From assembly GCA_902624085.1 (NCBI GenBank), contig CACNWD010000003.1, forward strand, positions 1 to 64,000: a DNA stretch of 64,000 nucleotides. The letters run 5' to 3'. The position numbers and the translations under genes were made by a program. Under the pieces are notes generated by a model that searched no databases, was not told where the DNA came from, and worked only from the letters and a program-made list of their open reading frames with translations. This stretch comes from an uncultured Prochlorococcus sp. (GTDB lineage Bacteria; Cyanobacteriota; Cyanobacteriia; PCC-6307; Cyanobiaceae). Of this stretch, positions 1 to 8,687 are shown one piece after another (the first letter of the stretch is position 1; each line of letters starts with the position of its first letter).

Positions 1-26
1 AATACAAAGGATTATATTAAATTAAG

Positions 27-215
27 ATGAATTCAAAAATATCAAATAAAGTTATTACATATTTAAATAAAAACATAGGATTAAGTTACTCTACAATTGA
101 CTTAGGAATTAAATTATCTATAAGAAATGATACTTCTCTACCAATGGCCTTATGGAGTTATAGTTTAATAACAAATGATGAACTTGATGAACTTTATAAT
201 TTCTTATGGAGATAA
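27..215 (+). CDS. DUF2949-family small protein
   Basis: This 62-residue protein resembles the cyanobacterial DUF2949 family. That family has a short N-terminal helix, a stretch ending in a Leu-Pro-Met-x-Leu-Trp-x-Tyr-x-Leu-like motif (here LPMALWSYSLI, about residues 38-48) and a final Leu-Asp-x-Leu-x-x-Phe-Leu segment. No signal peptide or membrane span is visible. The function of the family is unknown. It lies just upstream of the DUF3038 and DUF4335 genes on the same strand. ATG at 27 is the only sensible start. The family call comes from motif memory, without a search. Confidence 0.75.
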   Translation: MNSKISNKVITYLNKNIGLSYSTIDLGIKLSIRNDTSLPMALWSYSLITNDELDELYNFLWR

Positions 216-363
216 TTATATTTTTCTGTTATAATAATCTTAACTAAATTATACAATCATTTCTACAATTAACTTTAATAAATCAATATCTAAAGTATCT
301 ATTGAAAGGTTAGATTTACTTTTATTAGCTTTAGAAACTATAGATTTAAATGGTTCTGAGTCT

Positions 364-783
364 ATGTTTGCAATATCTAATAAACTTAATTTACAGCATT
401 TATTTCCATCAAAAGTTTCAATATGGAAATTAAGATCTAAAAATCCCATGAGAAAATCACCAAGTTATAATAATATTAATGCTGAGCAATTTGATGGTTT
501 AATTAAAATTACATCTGAGATGTCTAAATATCTATATCCATATATAAGGGCAATAGTTTCTTCAAAAGATAATTACATAAATAAACCAGAACTTTGGAAT
601 GATTTTCAATCAAGATTTATTGAATTAATTGAAGAAAGATTTAATACAGAAAGTATCATTGTGAAAAATCTTTTAGACTCTAAATTTAGCCAAAGATATT
701 ATAAAAAAATATTACTTACCTTATCATTAGCTTCCTCTGCAGAAGGATATAATAGATTAAGATTTGTTTTAGCAAATTTATAA
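364..783 (+). CDS. DUF3038-family protein, N-terminus probably longer
   Basis: This is a cyanobacterial DUF3038-type protein of unknown function; the segment WKLRSKNPMRK and the following helical body fit the family. The first ATG is at 364, but the same frame is open back to the stop at 241. It encodes a family-like leader just before the ATG (ERLDLLLLALETIDLNGSES, 304-363). The true protein therefore probably starts upstream, yet no ATG, GTG or TTG lies between 244 and 363; only ATC 256, ATT 259 or 268 and ATA 286 are available. The stop codon is followed almost at once by the DUF4335 gene, as expected for a co-transcribed pair. The antisense ORF at 249-449 is a shadow. Confidence 0.75.
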   Translation: MFAISNKLNLQHLFPSKVSIWKLRSKNPMRKSPSYNNINAEQFDGLIKITSEMSKYLYPYIRAIVSSKDNYINKPELWNDFQSRFIELIEERFNTESIIVKNLLDSKFSQRYYKKILLTLSLASSAEGYNRLRFVLANL

Positions 784-784
784 A

Positions 785-1399
785 ATGCTTCAGAATAAAT
801 ATAGTTTTAATCAGTCTTCTGCAGAACTTGTTATATCTGGACTACCGGATTATTCAAATAATGATAATAAGGATAATATCTCTATTATTTCGAGTTGGAA
901 ACTCTCAATCATAAACCAACCTGAAATAGAAGGTAGTATTGATCATCTAAAGTCGGTAATAAAGGCTTTTTATAAATGTGCTGCACTGTCTTTACTTGAT
1001 CGAGAAGAAAAGATTGAGTCTGAACTTATTGATTTAAATCTTGATGAGAGTGGAAGCTATAGAATTATTCTTAAAAGTACTAAACCTGAGGTAAAACCCC
1101 TCAAATTAAAAATAGGATATGCAGAATTCTCTGACATAATTAATTGTTTTGATCAATTAAAGAATTTTAATGAAATAAAAATTGATTTCAATGAATTGTT
1201 GCCCAATATAAGAAAGGAAAGCTTTATTTCTTTTGATAGGAATAGATTATCAAATACTATTTTTCCACCTTTAATAGCATTATTAAGCATTTCATTCTTT
1301 ACATTTATAGGTTTTTATTTCTTTGAAAATAAGGATTCTAGAAATAAAAATATTTCCATAATTAGCAATTCCTCAAATATTGTGATAAAAATAAAATAA
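785..1399 (+). CDS. DUF4335-family protein with C-terminal membrane anchor
   Basis: A 204-residue protein with the layout of cyanobacterial DUF4335 proteins: a soluble beta-rich N-terminal region of about 155 residues, then one hydrophobic helix (about residues 160-181, rich in Phe, Leu and Ile) and a short basic tail. No catalytic motif is recognisable. It starts one base after the stop of the DUF3038 gene, so the two are probably translated from one message and may act together, which is inference. The function of the family is unknown. The family call is from memory of motifs and context, so it is less certain than the coding call. Confidence 0.7.
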   Translation: MLQNKYSFNQSSAELVISGLPDYSNNDNKDNISIISSWKLSIINQPEIEGSIDHLKSVIKAFYKCAALSLLDREEKIESELIDLNLDESGSYRIILKSTKPEVKPLKLKIGYAEFSDIINCFDQLKNFNEIKIDFNELLPNIRKESFISFDRNRLSNTIFPPLIALLSISFFTFIGFYFFENKDSRNKNISIISNSSNIVIKIK

Positions 1400-1462
1400 T
1401 TAAATTATCAAATAATTTATAAGATTTAGGTTAATTTTTCACTTTTATTGGTGCTGACAAAA

Positions 1463-1816
1463 ATGCCAAATATAAAAAGAAAATCAAGAGAATATTTATT
1501 TAAAAATAAGTTAAATAAAAGAGGCAAATCAAGAAGAGAACTAATGAAGGAATCCTTTTTTATGATGATATTTGGGTTGTTTTTATTATTAATAAATTAT
1601 TTAATTCCAAAAAAGATGGAATTATTTTATTCTTTTAAAAATAATGTAATCAATGCTTTTAGTAATTTATTGGAAATTTTATCATACTCATTAGAGATAA
1701 TAATTGTTTTATTAATTTGTTTTATATTTTTAATTTCTATATTTTTGATTGCAGGAAGCGTTAATAGAATTATAAAGTTACTATTACCAAGATCAAAAAA
1801 ATTTAAGTATCGTTAA
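1463..1816 (+). CDS. Small membrane protein, unknown
   Basis: An unrecognised protein of about 117 residues with a strongly basic N-terminal 30 residues (Lys and Arg rich) followed by two hydrophobic segments near residues 32-50 and 75-100, so probably a two-span inner or thylakoid membrane protein with the basic end in the cytoplasm. The frame is open from a TTG at 1448 and a GTG at 1451, but ATG at 1463 is the better start because no hydrophobic or conserved residues precede it. It is the last gene of the rightward run that begins at 27 and is convergent with the small gene at 1819-1980. No function can be assigned. Confidence 0.6.
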   Translation: MPNIKRKSREYLFKNKLNKRGKSRRELMKESFFMMIFGLFLLLINYLIPKKMELFYSFKNNVINAFSNLLEILSYSLEIIIVLLICFIFLISIFLIAGSVNRIIKLLLPRSKKFKYR

Positions 1817-1818
1817 AG

Positions 1819-1980
1819 TTAAATAGGTTGCATTAGACCACCGCTACCAGAATCAGAATCATCGTCATCATTTTCTGTCTCAAAGCCTAACAATGCTAAG
1901 GCTCCAATTGCTACTGAAGAAATTAATACTATATAAGCAAATATTGGAGTTTGAACTCCAATATCAATGTATTCACCCAT
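1819..1980 (-). CDS. 53-residue single-span protein with acidic tail
   Basis: This short reverse-strand ORF starts with ATG at 1980 and stops at 1819. The product begins MGEYIDIGVQTPIFAY, continues with one hydrophobic helix (about residues 12-32) and ends in an Asp/Ser/Gly-rich tail followed by GGLMQPI. The size and layout are those of small thylakoid membrane subunits of cyanobacteria, but I do not match it to a known Psb, Psa, Pet or Ndh subunit. It lies 70 bases downstream of mfd on the same strand and tail to tail with the preceding gene. The clear N-terminus, the single clean span and the tail with a pronounced charge bias support a real gene. Confidence 0.65.
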   Translation of the reverse strand: MGEYIDIGVQTPIFAYIVLISSVAIGALALLGFETENDDDDSDSGSGGLMQPI

Positions 1981-2050
1981 GCATTTTGAAATTTGTATTA
2001 AGCTAACCTAAATAAATCATTTTTGGGTTAATTGAATATTTTTTTAATAA

Positions 2051-5000
2051 TTAAATTTTAATTTCTTGTTTTAAAAGCTTTTCAACTGAAACAGACATAA
2101 TACTGAACCAATTAATTAGATTTTCTATTTGCATTTGGGCATCAAGTACTCCTAAACCACGAATAATTACTCTAGACATTTCTCTCTCATGTTCACTTTG
2201 AAATACAAATTTATTTTGAATATTTATAGGCAGTTCTTCTTTAATGTGTTTAAAAGTATTCATTTTCATTCTTGTATTTAGTATTATGTTTGGCTTTTTA
2301 ATTTTTATGCTTATGAAGCCACATTTTTTTGCAAGTAACTTTAGCCTCATAATTTGAAGTAAAGATTCAACTGGCTTTGGTATTAATCCATACCTATTTG
2401 CCCAATCACTTGCTAATTCCGTTATTTGTTCATTATTTTGACAAGTTGTTATGTTTTTATATGCTTCTAGTTTTTCTTCTCTATTTAATATCCAAGTACC
2501 AGGAATAAAAGCATTAACAGGTAAATCTACTTGTGTATCTTTAACCTCTGGTATTTCTTTGCCATTTAATTCTGATATAGCCTCTTTAAGCATCTCCATA
2601 TATAAGTCGTATCCAATGTTATTTACTTGCCCACTTTGTGCTTCACCTAATAAGCTTCCAACTCCTCTAATTTCCATATCCTTCATAGCAAGTTGATATC
2701 CGCTCCCAAGTTCAGAAAAATCTTTTATAGCTTTTAATCTATGCTTTGACGCTTCATTAATTTTATTTACATCAGGATAAAACAACCACGCGTGAGCCTG
2801 TACACCACTTCTTCCAACTCTACCTCTTAACTGATAAAGCTGAGATAAACCAAATTTGTGAGCATCTTCAATAATGATAGTATTTACTTTAGGTATATCT
2901 AAGCCGCTTTCAATTATTGTGGTGCAAATCATCAAATCTACTTCGCCACTATTGAATGTTATCATTGCATTTTCTAAATCATTTTCATTCATTTGACCAT
3001 GAGCAATTATAAATTTTAAATTAGGGAACATATTTTTTAACTTATCAATAGCTTGTTCTATATCTGATATCCTTGGTAGAACATAGAATATTTGTCCCCC
3101 TCTATCGAGTTCTTGGCTAATTGCAGTTCTAATTACATCTGTATCAATTTCAGATAAATATGTTTTAATGGACCTTCGAGAAGGAGGAGGTGTTTCTATA
3201 AGACTCATTTGTCTAATCCCTGAAAGACTCATGTACAAAGTTCTTGGGATAGGTGTTGCGGTTAAAGTTAATACATCAATATTTTTTTTAATTTTCTTAA
3301 TCTTTTCTTTTTGTTTTACACCAAATCTTTGTTCTTCATCAATAACAAGTAAACCTAGATTTTTTATATCAACTTCCTTCCCTAATATTTGATGTGTGGC
3401 AACAACAAGATCAACGGTATTATTAATCAATCCTTTAAGAATTTCCTTTTTTTCTGATTCCTTTTTGAATCTATTTAGGAGCGAAATTTTTATTGGATAT
3501 GGAGAAAATCTATTACTAATAGTTTTCCAATGTTGCTGTGCAAGTATTGTCGTTGGTGCTAATAATATTACTTGTTTTCCAGATGTAATGGCTTTGAAAA
3601 TCGCTCTTACTGCAACTTCTGTCTTTCCATATCCAACATCTCCACAAATTAATCTATCCATGGGAATATTTTTTTCCATATCATTCTTGATATCATTAAC
3701 AGCCTTTATTTGATCAGGAGTTGGCTGATGTGGGAATGAGTCCTCTAGTTCATTTTGCCAAGGACCATCTTTTGGGTATGCATATCCTTTCAATTTCTCT
3801 CTTTCTGCATAAAGTTTTAAAAGATCTACTGCTATTTTTTTAATGGCTTTTTTGTTTTTTTCTTTGACTTTTTGCCATTCGGTTCCACCTAATTTGTTAA
3901 CTCTAGGTTTTAAATTTCCAGTTGATCTATATTTATTAATACTTCCAAGTTGATCAGCTGCGACACTTATTTTTCCGTCCGAATATTGAATAACTAAGTA
4001 ATCTCTGGATTCACCTATGAAATTAATTTTTTCTATTTTTAAAAATTTACCAATTCCGTGATTTTTATGAACGATATAATCACCGGGATTTATTTTATTA
4101 AGGTTTATTTTTGATGTAATACTTTTATTTCTTTTTCTGATAAAAAAGTTTTTGTAAAGACTTTGTTGGCCATATAATTCTTTATCTGTAAATACTTTTA
4201 TTTTCCAGATAGGTAAATAGAAACCATCAATTTCATAATCGTTTTTCTTTTTAATTATTATCGGTATTAATTCTTTCATTAACTTTTGAGATTTATTTAT
4301 ATTAGAAGAATTATCAAGATAAAACGCATTAACTTTATTTTCGAATAAGATTGCTTTCGTTCTAAGTGGTTGGGCCGTAATAATCCAAACTTTATCATTA
4401 TTGTTAATACAGTTCTTTACTTCTTGTGAAATTTTACTTATATTTTTTATAGGTGATGAAATAATTTTATCTGACAATAAAAATTTATTTTTGCTATTAA
4501 ACTTAGATTCAAATTCATATAAATTAATCCTGGAGTATTTTAAAAAATTGTTATATATTTCTTCATCATTTTTATATAAATTTTGATCTAATTTTTTATT
4601 AATATTATTCTTTTTTAAGATATCATTGATTATTTCATAATTATATTTAAAATTATCTTCTGAATCATAAAACCAATTTTTTGTAAACTTTCTACATTCT
4701 TCTAATTCATCAAAAATTACTAATGATCGACTATCAATAAAATCAATAATGCTTGAAGGATTTTTTTCAATTAATCCTAAATATCTATCTAAATTTAATC
4801 TACTATTATTATTTTTATCAAGTATAAAATCATTTTCTAAAGATAAATATTTAAGTTCTTTTATTATCTTTTGAAATGATCCACAATGAGAAATATTTAT
4901 ATTATTTATGGTATCTAGTGTTTTTTGATTAGAGGGGTCATATTCTCTTATCTTTTCTATAGTATTATCAAAAAATTCTATTCTTATTGGTACTTCATTA

Positions 5001-5572
5001 TTAACTGCAAATATATCAACAATATCTCCTCTTCTACTCCATTGACCTTCGGTAGTTGTTATTTCTTCTTTAGTGTACCCTAAAGCTATTAATTTTTTTG
5101 TGAGCTCTACTAATTCTAAGTTATCACCTTTTTTAAGATTTAAATTTGAATCAATGAAATATTTTTTATTCAATAAATGTGGTTGTAAAGATCTTTCTGT
5201 TGTAATTACTATATTTCTTGGTGAATTATCATTTTTATTTAGTAATCTACTAATAATATTTAATTGAGAATATTCAACTTCACTTGACTTACTCCTAATC
5301 TCATAAGGTAAATTTTCATTTGGCGGATAATATAGAACTTCATTATTATTAATACTTTCAAAATATCCATACCATTTATATGCTATCTCTGTATTTGAAC
5401 ATACTAAAAATATATTTTTATTCAATTTACTTGCAATACTATTTATTAAAATTGCTTTAGCATATCTACTTGAACCAATAATATTTATTTCCTTTTCTTT
5501 GTTTAACCTTCCTATTAATTCATTTGTTACTTGAGAGTTTTGTATATAATTAATTATTGATTTGAGACTCAT
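2051..5572 (-). CDS. mfd: Transcription-repair coupling factor Mfd
   Basis: Mfd is a DNA translocase that removes RNA polymerase stalled at lesions and recruits the UvrA/UvrB excision machinery. The 1173-residue length is normal. In order one sees the UvrB-like N-terminal region, the RNA-polymerase-interacting domain near residue 500 (HKNHGIGK), the helicase P-loop GDVGYGKT near 640, the DEEQ box near 742, the motif TATPIPRT, and the QLRGRVGRSG helicase motif of the second RecA-like domain, followed by the TRCF C-terminal domain. The start is ATG at 5572, 72 bases from the divergent TerC-family gene. It complements uvrC found at 44.2-46.2 kb. Confidence 0.97.
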   Translation of the reverse strand: MSLKSIINYIQNSQVTNELIGRLNKEKEINIIGSSRYAKAILINSIASKLNKNIFLVCSNTEIAYKWYGYFESINNNEVLYYPPNENLPYEIRSKSSEVEYSQLNIISRLLNKNDNSPRNIVITTERSLQPHLLNKKYFIDSNLNLKKGDNLELVELTKKLIALGYTKEEITTTEGQWSRRGDIVDIFAVNNEVPIRIEFFDNTIEKIREYDPSNQKTLDTINNINISHCGSFQKIIKELKYLSLENDFILDKNNNSRLNLDRYLGLIEKNPSSIIDFIDSRSLVIFDELEECRKFTKNWFYDSEDNFKYNYEIINDILKKNNINKKLDQNLYKNDEEIYNNFLKYSRINLYEFESKFNSKNKFLLSDKIISSPIKNISKISQEVKNCINNNDKVWIITAQPLRTKAILFENKVNAFYLDNSSNINKSQKLMKELIPIIIKKKNDYEIDGFYLPIWKIKVFTDKELYGQQSLYKNFFIRKRNKSITSKINLNKINPGDYIVHKNHGIGKFLKIEKINFIGESRDYLVIQYSDGKISVAADQLGSINKYRSTGNLKPRVNKLGGTEWQKVKEKNKKAIKKIAVDLLKLYAEREKLKGYAYPKDGPWQNELEDSFPHQPTPDQIKAVNDIKNDMEKNIPMDRLICGDVGYGKTEVAVRAIFKAITSGKQVILLAPTTILAQQHWKTISNRFSPYPIKISLLNRFKKESEKKEILKGLINNTVDLVVATHQILGKEVDIKNLGLLVIDEEQRFGVKQKEKIKKIKKNIDVLTLTATPIPRTLYMSLSGIRQMSLIETPPPSRRSIKTYLSEIDTDVIRTAISQELDRGGQIFYVLPRISDIEQAIDKLKNMFPNLKFIIAHGQMNENDLENAMITFNSGEVDLMICTTIIESGLDIPKVNTIIIEDAHKFGLSQLYQLRGRVGRSGVQAHAWLFYPDVNKINEASKHRLKAIKDFSELGSGYQLAMKDMEIRGVGSLLGEAQSGQVNNIGYDLYMEMLKEAISELNGKEIPEVKDTQVDLPVNAFIPGTWILNREEKLEAYKNITTCQNNEQITELASDWANRYGLIPKPVESLLQIMRLKLLAKKCGFISIKIKKPNIILNTRMKMNTFKHIKEELPINIQNKFVFQSEHEREMSRVIIRGLGVLDAQMQIENLINWFSIMSVSVEKLLKQEIKI

Positions 5573-5644
5573 AAGTATTTAATCACCTTGATTAGCAAAC
5601 AATCTCACATTATATTAGATTTTGATTGACTGTGAAAATAATTA

Positions 5645-6352
5645 ATGGATACAGCTTCGGTAAACTCATTTATACCTACTCTCGATCAAATAGACAGTTG
5701 GTCAGAGATTTTAACATTACTACCAATTTTAATAAGTTTGGAAATATTACTCTCAGCGGATAACGCTGTTGCTTTAGCATCTTTGTCGAAATCTTTAAAA
5801 AATACAACTGACAGAACTAATGCTTTAAATATTGGTATAACTATTTCACTTTTATTTAGGATATTACTTATCTTGTTATCTAGCTTTTTATTAAAGTTTC
5901 TTTTTATAAGAATATTTGCAGGTCTGTATTTAATATATTTATTTTTCTCTAATGTTATTTTAAAAAATAAGAAGACAGATACTTCTCTCTCTGATAATTT
6001 ATCAATTAAAAATAAAAAATTTGATTTTTTAAAAGTAGTAGCATTATTGTCTATAACTGATTTAGCATTCTCAATAGATAGTATTACTACCGCAGTAGCC
6101 ATAAGTGATCAATATATACTAATAGTAATAGGAGCACTTATAGGGGTTATTGCCTTAAGGTTTACTTCAGAAATATTTTTGAGACTTTTAGAATATTTCA
6201 TTAGATTAGAAATGGCAGGATATATAGCTATTCTAATAGTTGGAATAAAACTCATATTAAATACATTGGTAAAAGAAATATTTTTACCTGATTATTATTT
6301 CTACATACTTATTCTTTTATCTTTTGTTTGGGGCTTTTCAAAAAAAGAATAA
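5645..6352 (+). CDS. TerC-family integral membrane protein
   Basis: A 235-residue protein with about seven hydrophobic helices. It has the two TerC-family acidic signatures: a SADNAVALA segment near residue 38 and LAFSIDSITTA near residue 139. TerC/YkoY-type proteins are membrane proteins linked to metal ion handling, tellurite resistance and, in plastids, to thylakoid membrane assembly; the exact substrate here is unknown. It begins with ATG 72 bases from the divergent mfd start and ends at 6352, directly abutting the fmt stop at 6353 in a tail-to-tail arrangement. Confidence 0.88.
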   Translation: MDTASVNSFIPTLDQIDSWSEILTLLPILISLEILLSADNAVALASLSKSLKNTTDRTNALNIGITISLLFRILLILLSSFLLKFLFIRIFAGLYLIYLFFSNVILKNKKTDTSLSDNLSIKNKKFDFLKVVALLSITDLAFSIDSITTAVAISDQYILIVIGALIGVIALRFTSEIFLRLLEYFIRLEMAGYIAILIVGIKLILNTLVKEIFLPDYYFYILILLSFVWGFSKKE

Positions 6353-7333
6353 TTATATTTTTTCCCCTTTTTTAAGATTTAATTGTTGAATTAATTGATC
6401 TTTTTTTGAAATATTTTTGCCTTCAAGTTTAATTTCTTTTATTAATATTGGTCCATTTTTAGTAGCTATAACAATTCCTTCATTTTTAAAAATTTCTAAT
6501 ACATGTCCAATGTAATTTATATTTTTTTCTGTGTAAGTTTTTTCAATTTTTTTTGTCTCTGTTTGACTAAGTGATCTGACATCTAAAATCTTTAAAATTT
6601 TACAATTATGAATTATAAATGTTCTAGGAAATAAACCTTTCACCTTTCTTATTATATTTTCAGCAGAGTCATTGAAATCTAATTTATAGTCTTCTTTATT
6701 TATCATTCTTGCATATTTAATTTCTAAATCTTTTAATTTTTGTGAGGTTAATTTAGAGTTTACAGCTTTAGGTTCGTTCTCTATTATTTCTAAGGATTTG
6801 TAAATTAAATTTGAAGAAAGGATACTAAGTTTTTGACTTAAGGTAAGTAAATTATCACTTTCCCTAATTCGTACTTTTTCTTCTAACAAAATATCTCCAG
6901 TATCTAATCCTTCGTCCATTTTTATTATCCCAACACCTGTAAAAGAATCACCTTTTAATAATGCCCAATGAATTGGTGCTGCTCCTCGCCATCTCGGTAA
7001 TAGTGAGGCGTGGGCATTCCAACATCCATATTTTGGAATAGATAGTATTTCTCTACTTAATATCTTTCCATAAGCAATAACAACAAAAACATCGCTTTTG
7101 AATAATTTTAAGTTTTCAATAAATCTAATATTATTTTTTATCTTATTTGGTGTGAATACTGGAATATTATGATCAAGTGCAATTTTCTTTATTGGTGAGG
7201 CAATCAATTTACTACCCCTTGACCTTTTTTTATCTGGTTGTGTAATTACAGCAGAAATTTTATGATGAGAATCTATTAGTTTTTTTAAAGATTCTATAGA
7301 ATAATCGGGAGTACCCCAAAAAATTATATTCAC
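6353..7333 (-). CDS. fmt: Methionyl-tRNA formyltransferase
   Basis: Fmt transfers a formyl group from 10-formyltetrahydrofolate to initiator Met-tRNA. The 326-residue protein has the N-terminal transferase start (NIIFWGTPDYS), the catalytic Asn and His in NAHASLLPRWRGAAPIHW near residue 107, the Asp-containing motif DEGLDTGDI, and a C-terminal OB-like domain. Its start overlaps the end of the preceding pmbA-type gene by four bases, which implies translational coupling. It is the last gene of the leftward tldD-pmbA-fmt operon. Confidence 0.96.
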   Translation of the reverse strand: MNIIFWGTPDYSIESLKKLIDSHHKISAVITQPDKKRSRGSKLIASPIKKIALDHNIPVFTPNKIKNNIRFIENLKLFKSDVFVVIAYGKILSREILSIPKYGCWNAHASLLPRWRGAAPIHWALLKGDSFTGVGIIKMDEGLDTGDILLEEKVRIRESDNLLTLSQKLSILSSNLIYKSLEIIENEPKAVNSKLTSQKLKDLEIKYARMINKEDYKLDFNDSAENIIRKVKGLFPRTFIIHNCKILKILDVRSLSQTETKKIEKTYTEKNINYIGHVLEIFKNEGIVIATKNGPILIKEIKLEGKNISKKDQLIQQLNLKKGEKI

Positions 7334-8682
7334 GCGTCACCGGTGATTGACAATTCTTTAACCCAAATATGAGGTGAGATACCACTTGTAGTTAAATATT
7401 GTTTCTTTTCAATACTTAAAATTTCTTTTAGTAAGGTTTTGAAATCACCAGCGACAGTAGCAGCTTCAATTGATATTTTCTTACCTCTTTCATATAGCCA
7501 TCCATCGAAAGGTAGAGAAAAGGAACCCTGACTAGCTTTTACTCCTGCATGAATTGCATTAAGTTCTTCTATATAAATATATTTTCCTAAATAGTCCTTA
7601 TGATTTAAGTCATTGTCCTGAGATATTACCTCTGCAGATCTTTCTACGACTATCCAATCAGTTGATACAGAAACTTTTGATCCAAGTCCAGCATGTCCAG
7701 TTGGTTTAGTTTTAAAAATCCTAGCAGTTGATTCTGAATGTATGAAATTTTCTAACCTTCCCTGATTAATAAGACATAATTTTTTGGTTGGAGTACCTTC
7801 ACCATCAAAAGGTGCTGAAGAAATATTTTTTTCATGTAACCCATCATCAAAAACATTTAATGAGGGATTAGCAATCATTTCACCAATAGATTCCTTATTC
7901 GAAATACTAACTCCATCAATAATACTTCTTGCATTAAACATTGAACTAAATGCATTTATTAAGGTTAGAAATGATTCTGGAGAAAAACAGATCTTATACT
8001 TACCTGTTTCTATAGCTGAATAATTCAAATGGGAAATTGTTTTTTCTGCGGCTTCTTCAATACAAGAATTAATGTCTAAATCTTCTAATCCATATCCTAT
8101 TTTTACAGATCCTGAACTTCTTGGTTTTCTATTATTTTCTTCAGCCCTAGCATATAGATAAATTGCTGCTTGACTTTTTTCATAACTTCTTTGAGCTCCT
8201 TCACTGTTTGCATAAACTCTTTTAAAAAAACTTTCTGATAATCCGTTATATGGAATTGTCTTTATAGCTGAATGTTTGTTCAATAATTTATTCTCTGCGA
8301 TTCTTAATGCTTCTAGTAATTTCTTTATTCCTACAGGAGATCTTTTAGCTACTTTTATTTTTTCTATAGGATCTTTAGCTAATGGTGAAAAGTCTGTTAA
8401 TTCATTTTTATTTCCATAATCTGAGGCTAAATTTGCTTGATACAAAGCTTTTTTTAAACCATTTTCACTTAAATCACTTGTTGTCGTTATTCCTACTAAA
8501 TTATTATCATTCCATACTCTTAGTGTTAATACTTGTTTTTGAGATGCCTTTAATTGTTTGGCAATTCCTTTATCAACTTGTACTGAAAAATCATTTGAAA
8601 AGCTTGCACCGAAATCCCACTTTTTTATATTTAATGATTCTGCACTATTGCTTATAAAATTTGTTATGTCTCTTAAATCCAT
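7330..8682 (-). CDS. pmbA: TldD/PmbA family protein, TldE-like partner
   Basis: The 450-residue product belongs to the TldD/PmbA fold and, unlike its neighbour, has no HExxxH zinc motif, which is the normal state of the TldE (PmbA) partner. In E. coli the TldD-TldE heterodimer is a processive protease that degrades unfolded peptides and trims microcin precursors. Here it starts six bases after the stop of tldD, consistent with a heterodimer. It overlaps fmt by four bases. The natural substrate in this organism is not visible from the neighbourhood, which has no RiPP precursor or maturase. Confidence 0.88.
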   Translation of the reverse strand: MDLRDITNFISNSAESLNIKKWDFGASFSNDFSVQVDKGIAKQLKASQKQVLTLRVWNDNNLVGITTTSDLSENGLKKALYQANLASDYGNKNELTDFSPLAKDPIEKIKVAKRSPVGIKKLLEALRIAENKLLNKHSAIKTIPYNGLSESFFKRVYANSEGAQRSYEKSQAAIYLYARAEENNRKPRSSGSVKIGYGLEDLDINSCIEEAAEKTISHLNYSAIETGKYKICFSPESFLTLINAFSSMFNARSIIDGVSISNKESIGEMIANPSLNVFDDGLHEKNISSAPFDGEGTPTKKLCLINQGRLENFIHSESTARIFKTKPTGHAGLGSKVSVSTDWIVVERSAEVISQDNDLNHKDYLGKYIYIEELNAIHAGVKASQGSFSLPFDGWLYERGKKISIEAATVAGDFKTLLKEILSIEKKQYLTTSGISPHIWVKELSITGDA

Positions 8683-8687
8683 CTAGA

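Noticed and set aside
249..449. A 66-residue reverse ORF
   Set aside because: It lies antisense to the N-terminal part of the DUF3038 gene, whose family-like leader is on the forward strand.
3396..3713. A 105-residue forward ORF and several others inside mfd
   Set aside because: They are antisense shadows of conserved Mfd helicase motifs.
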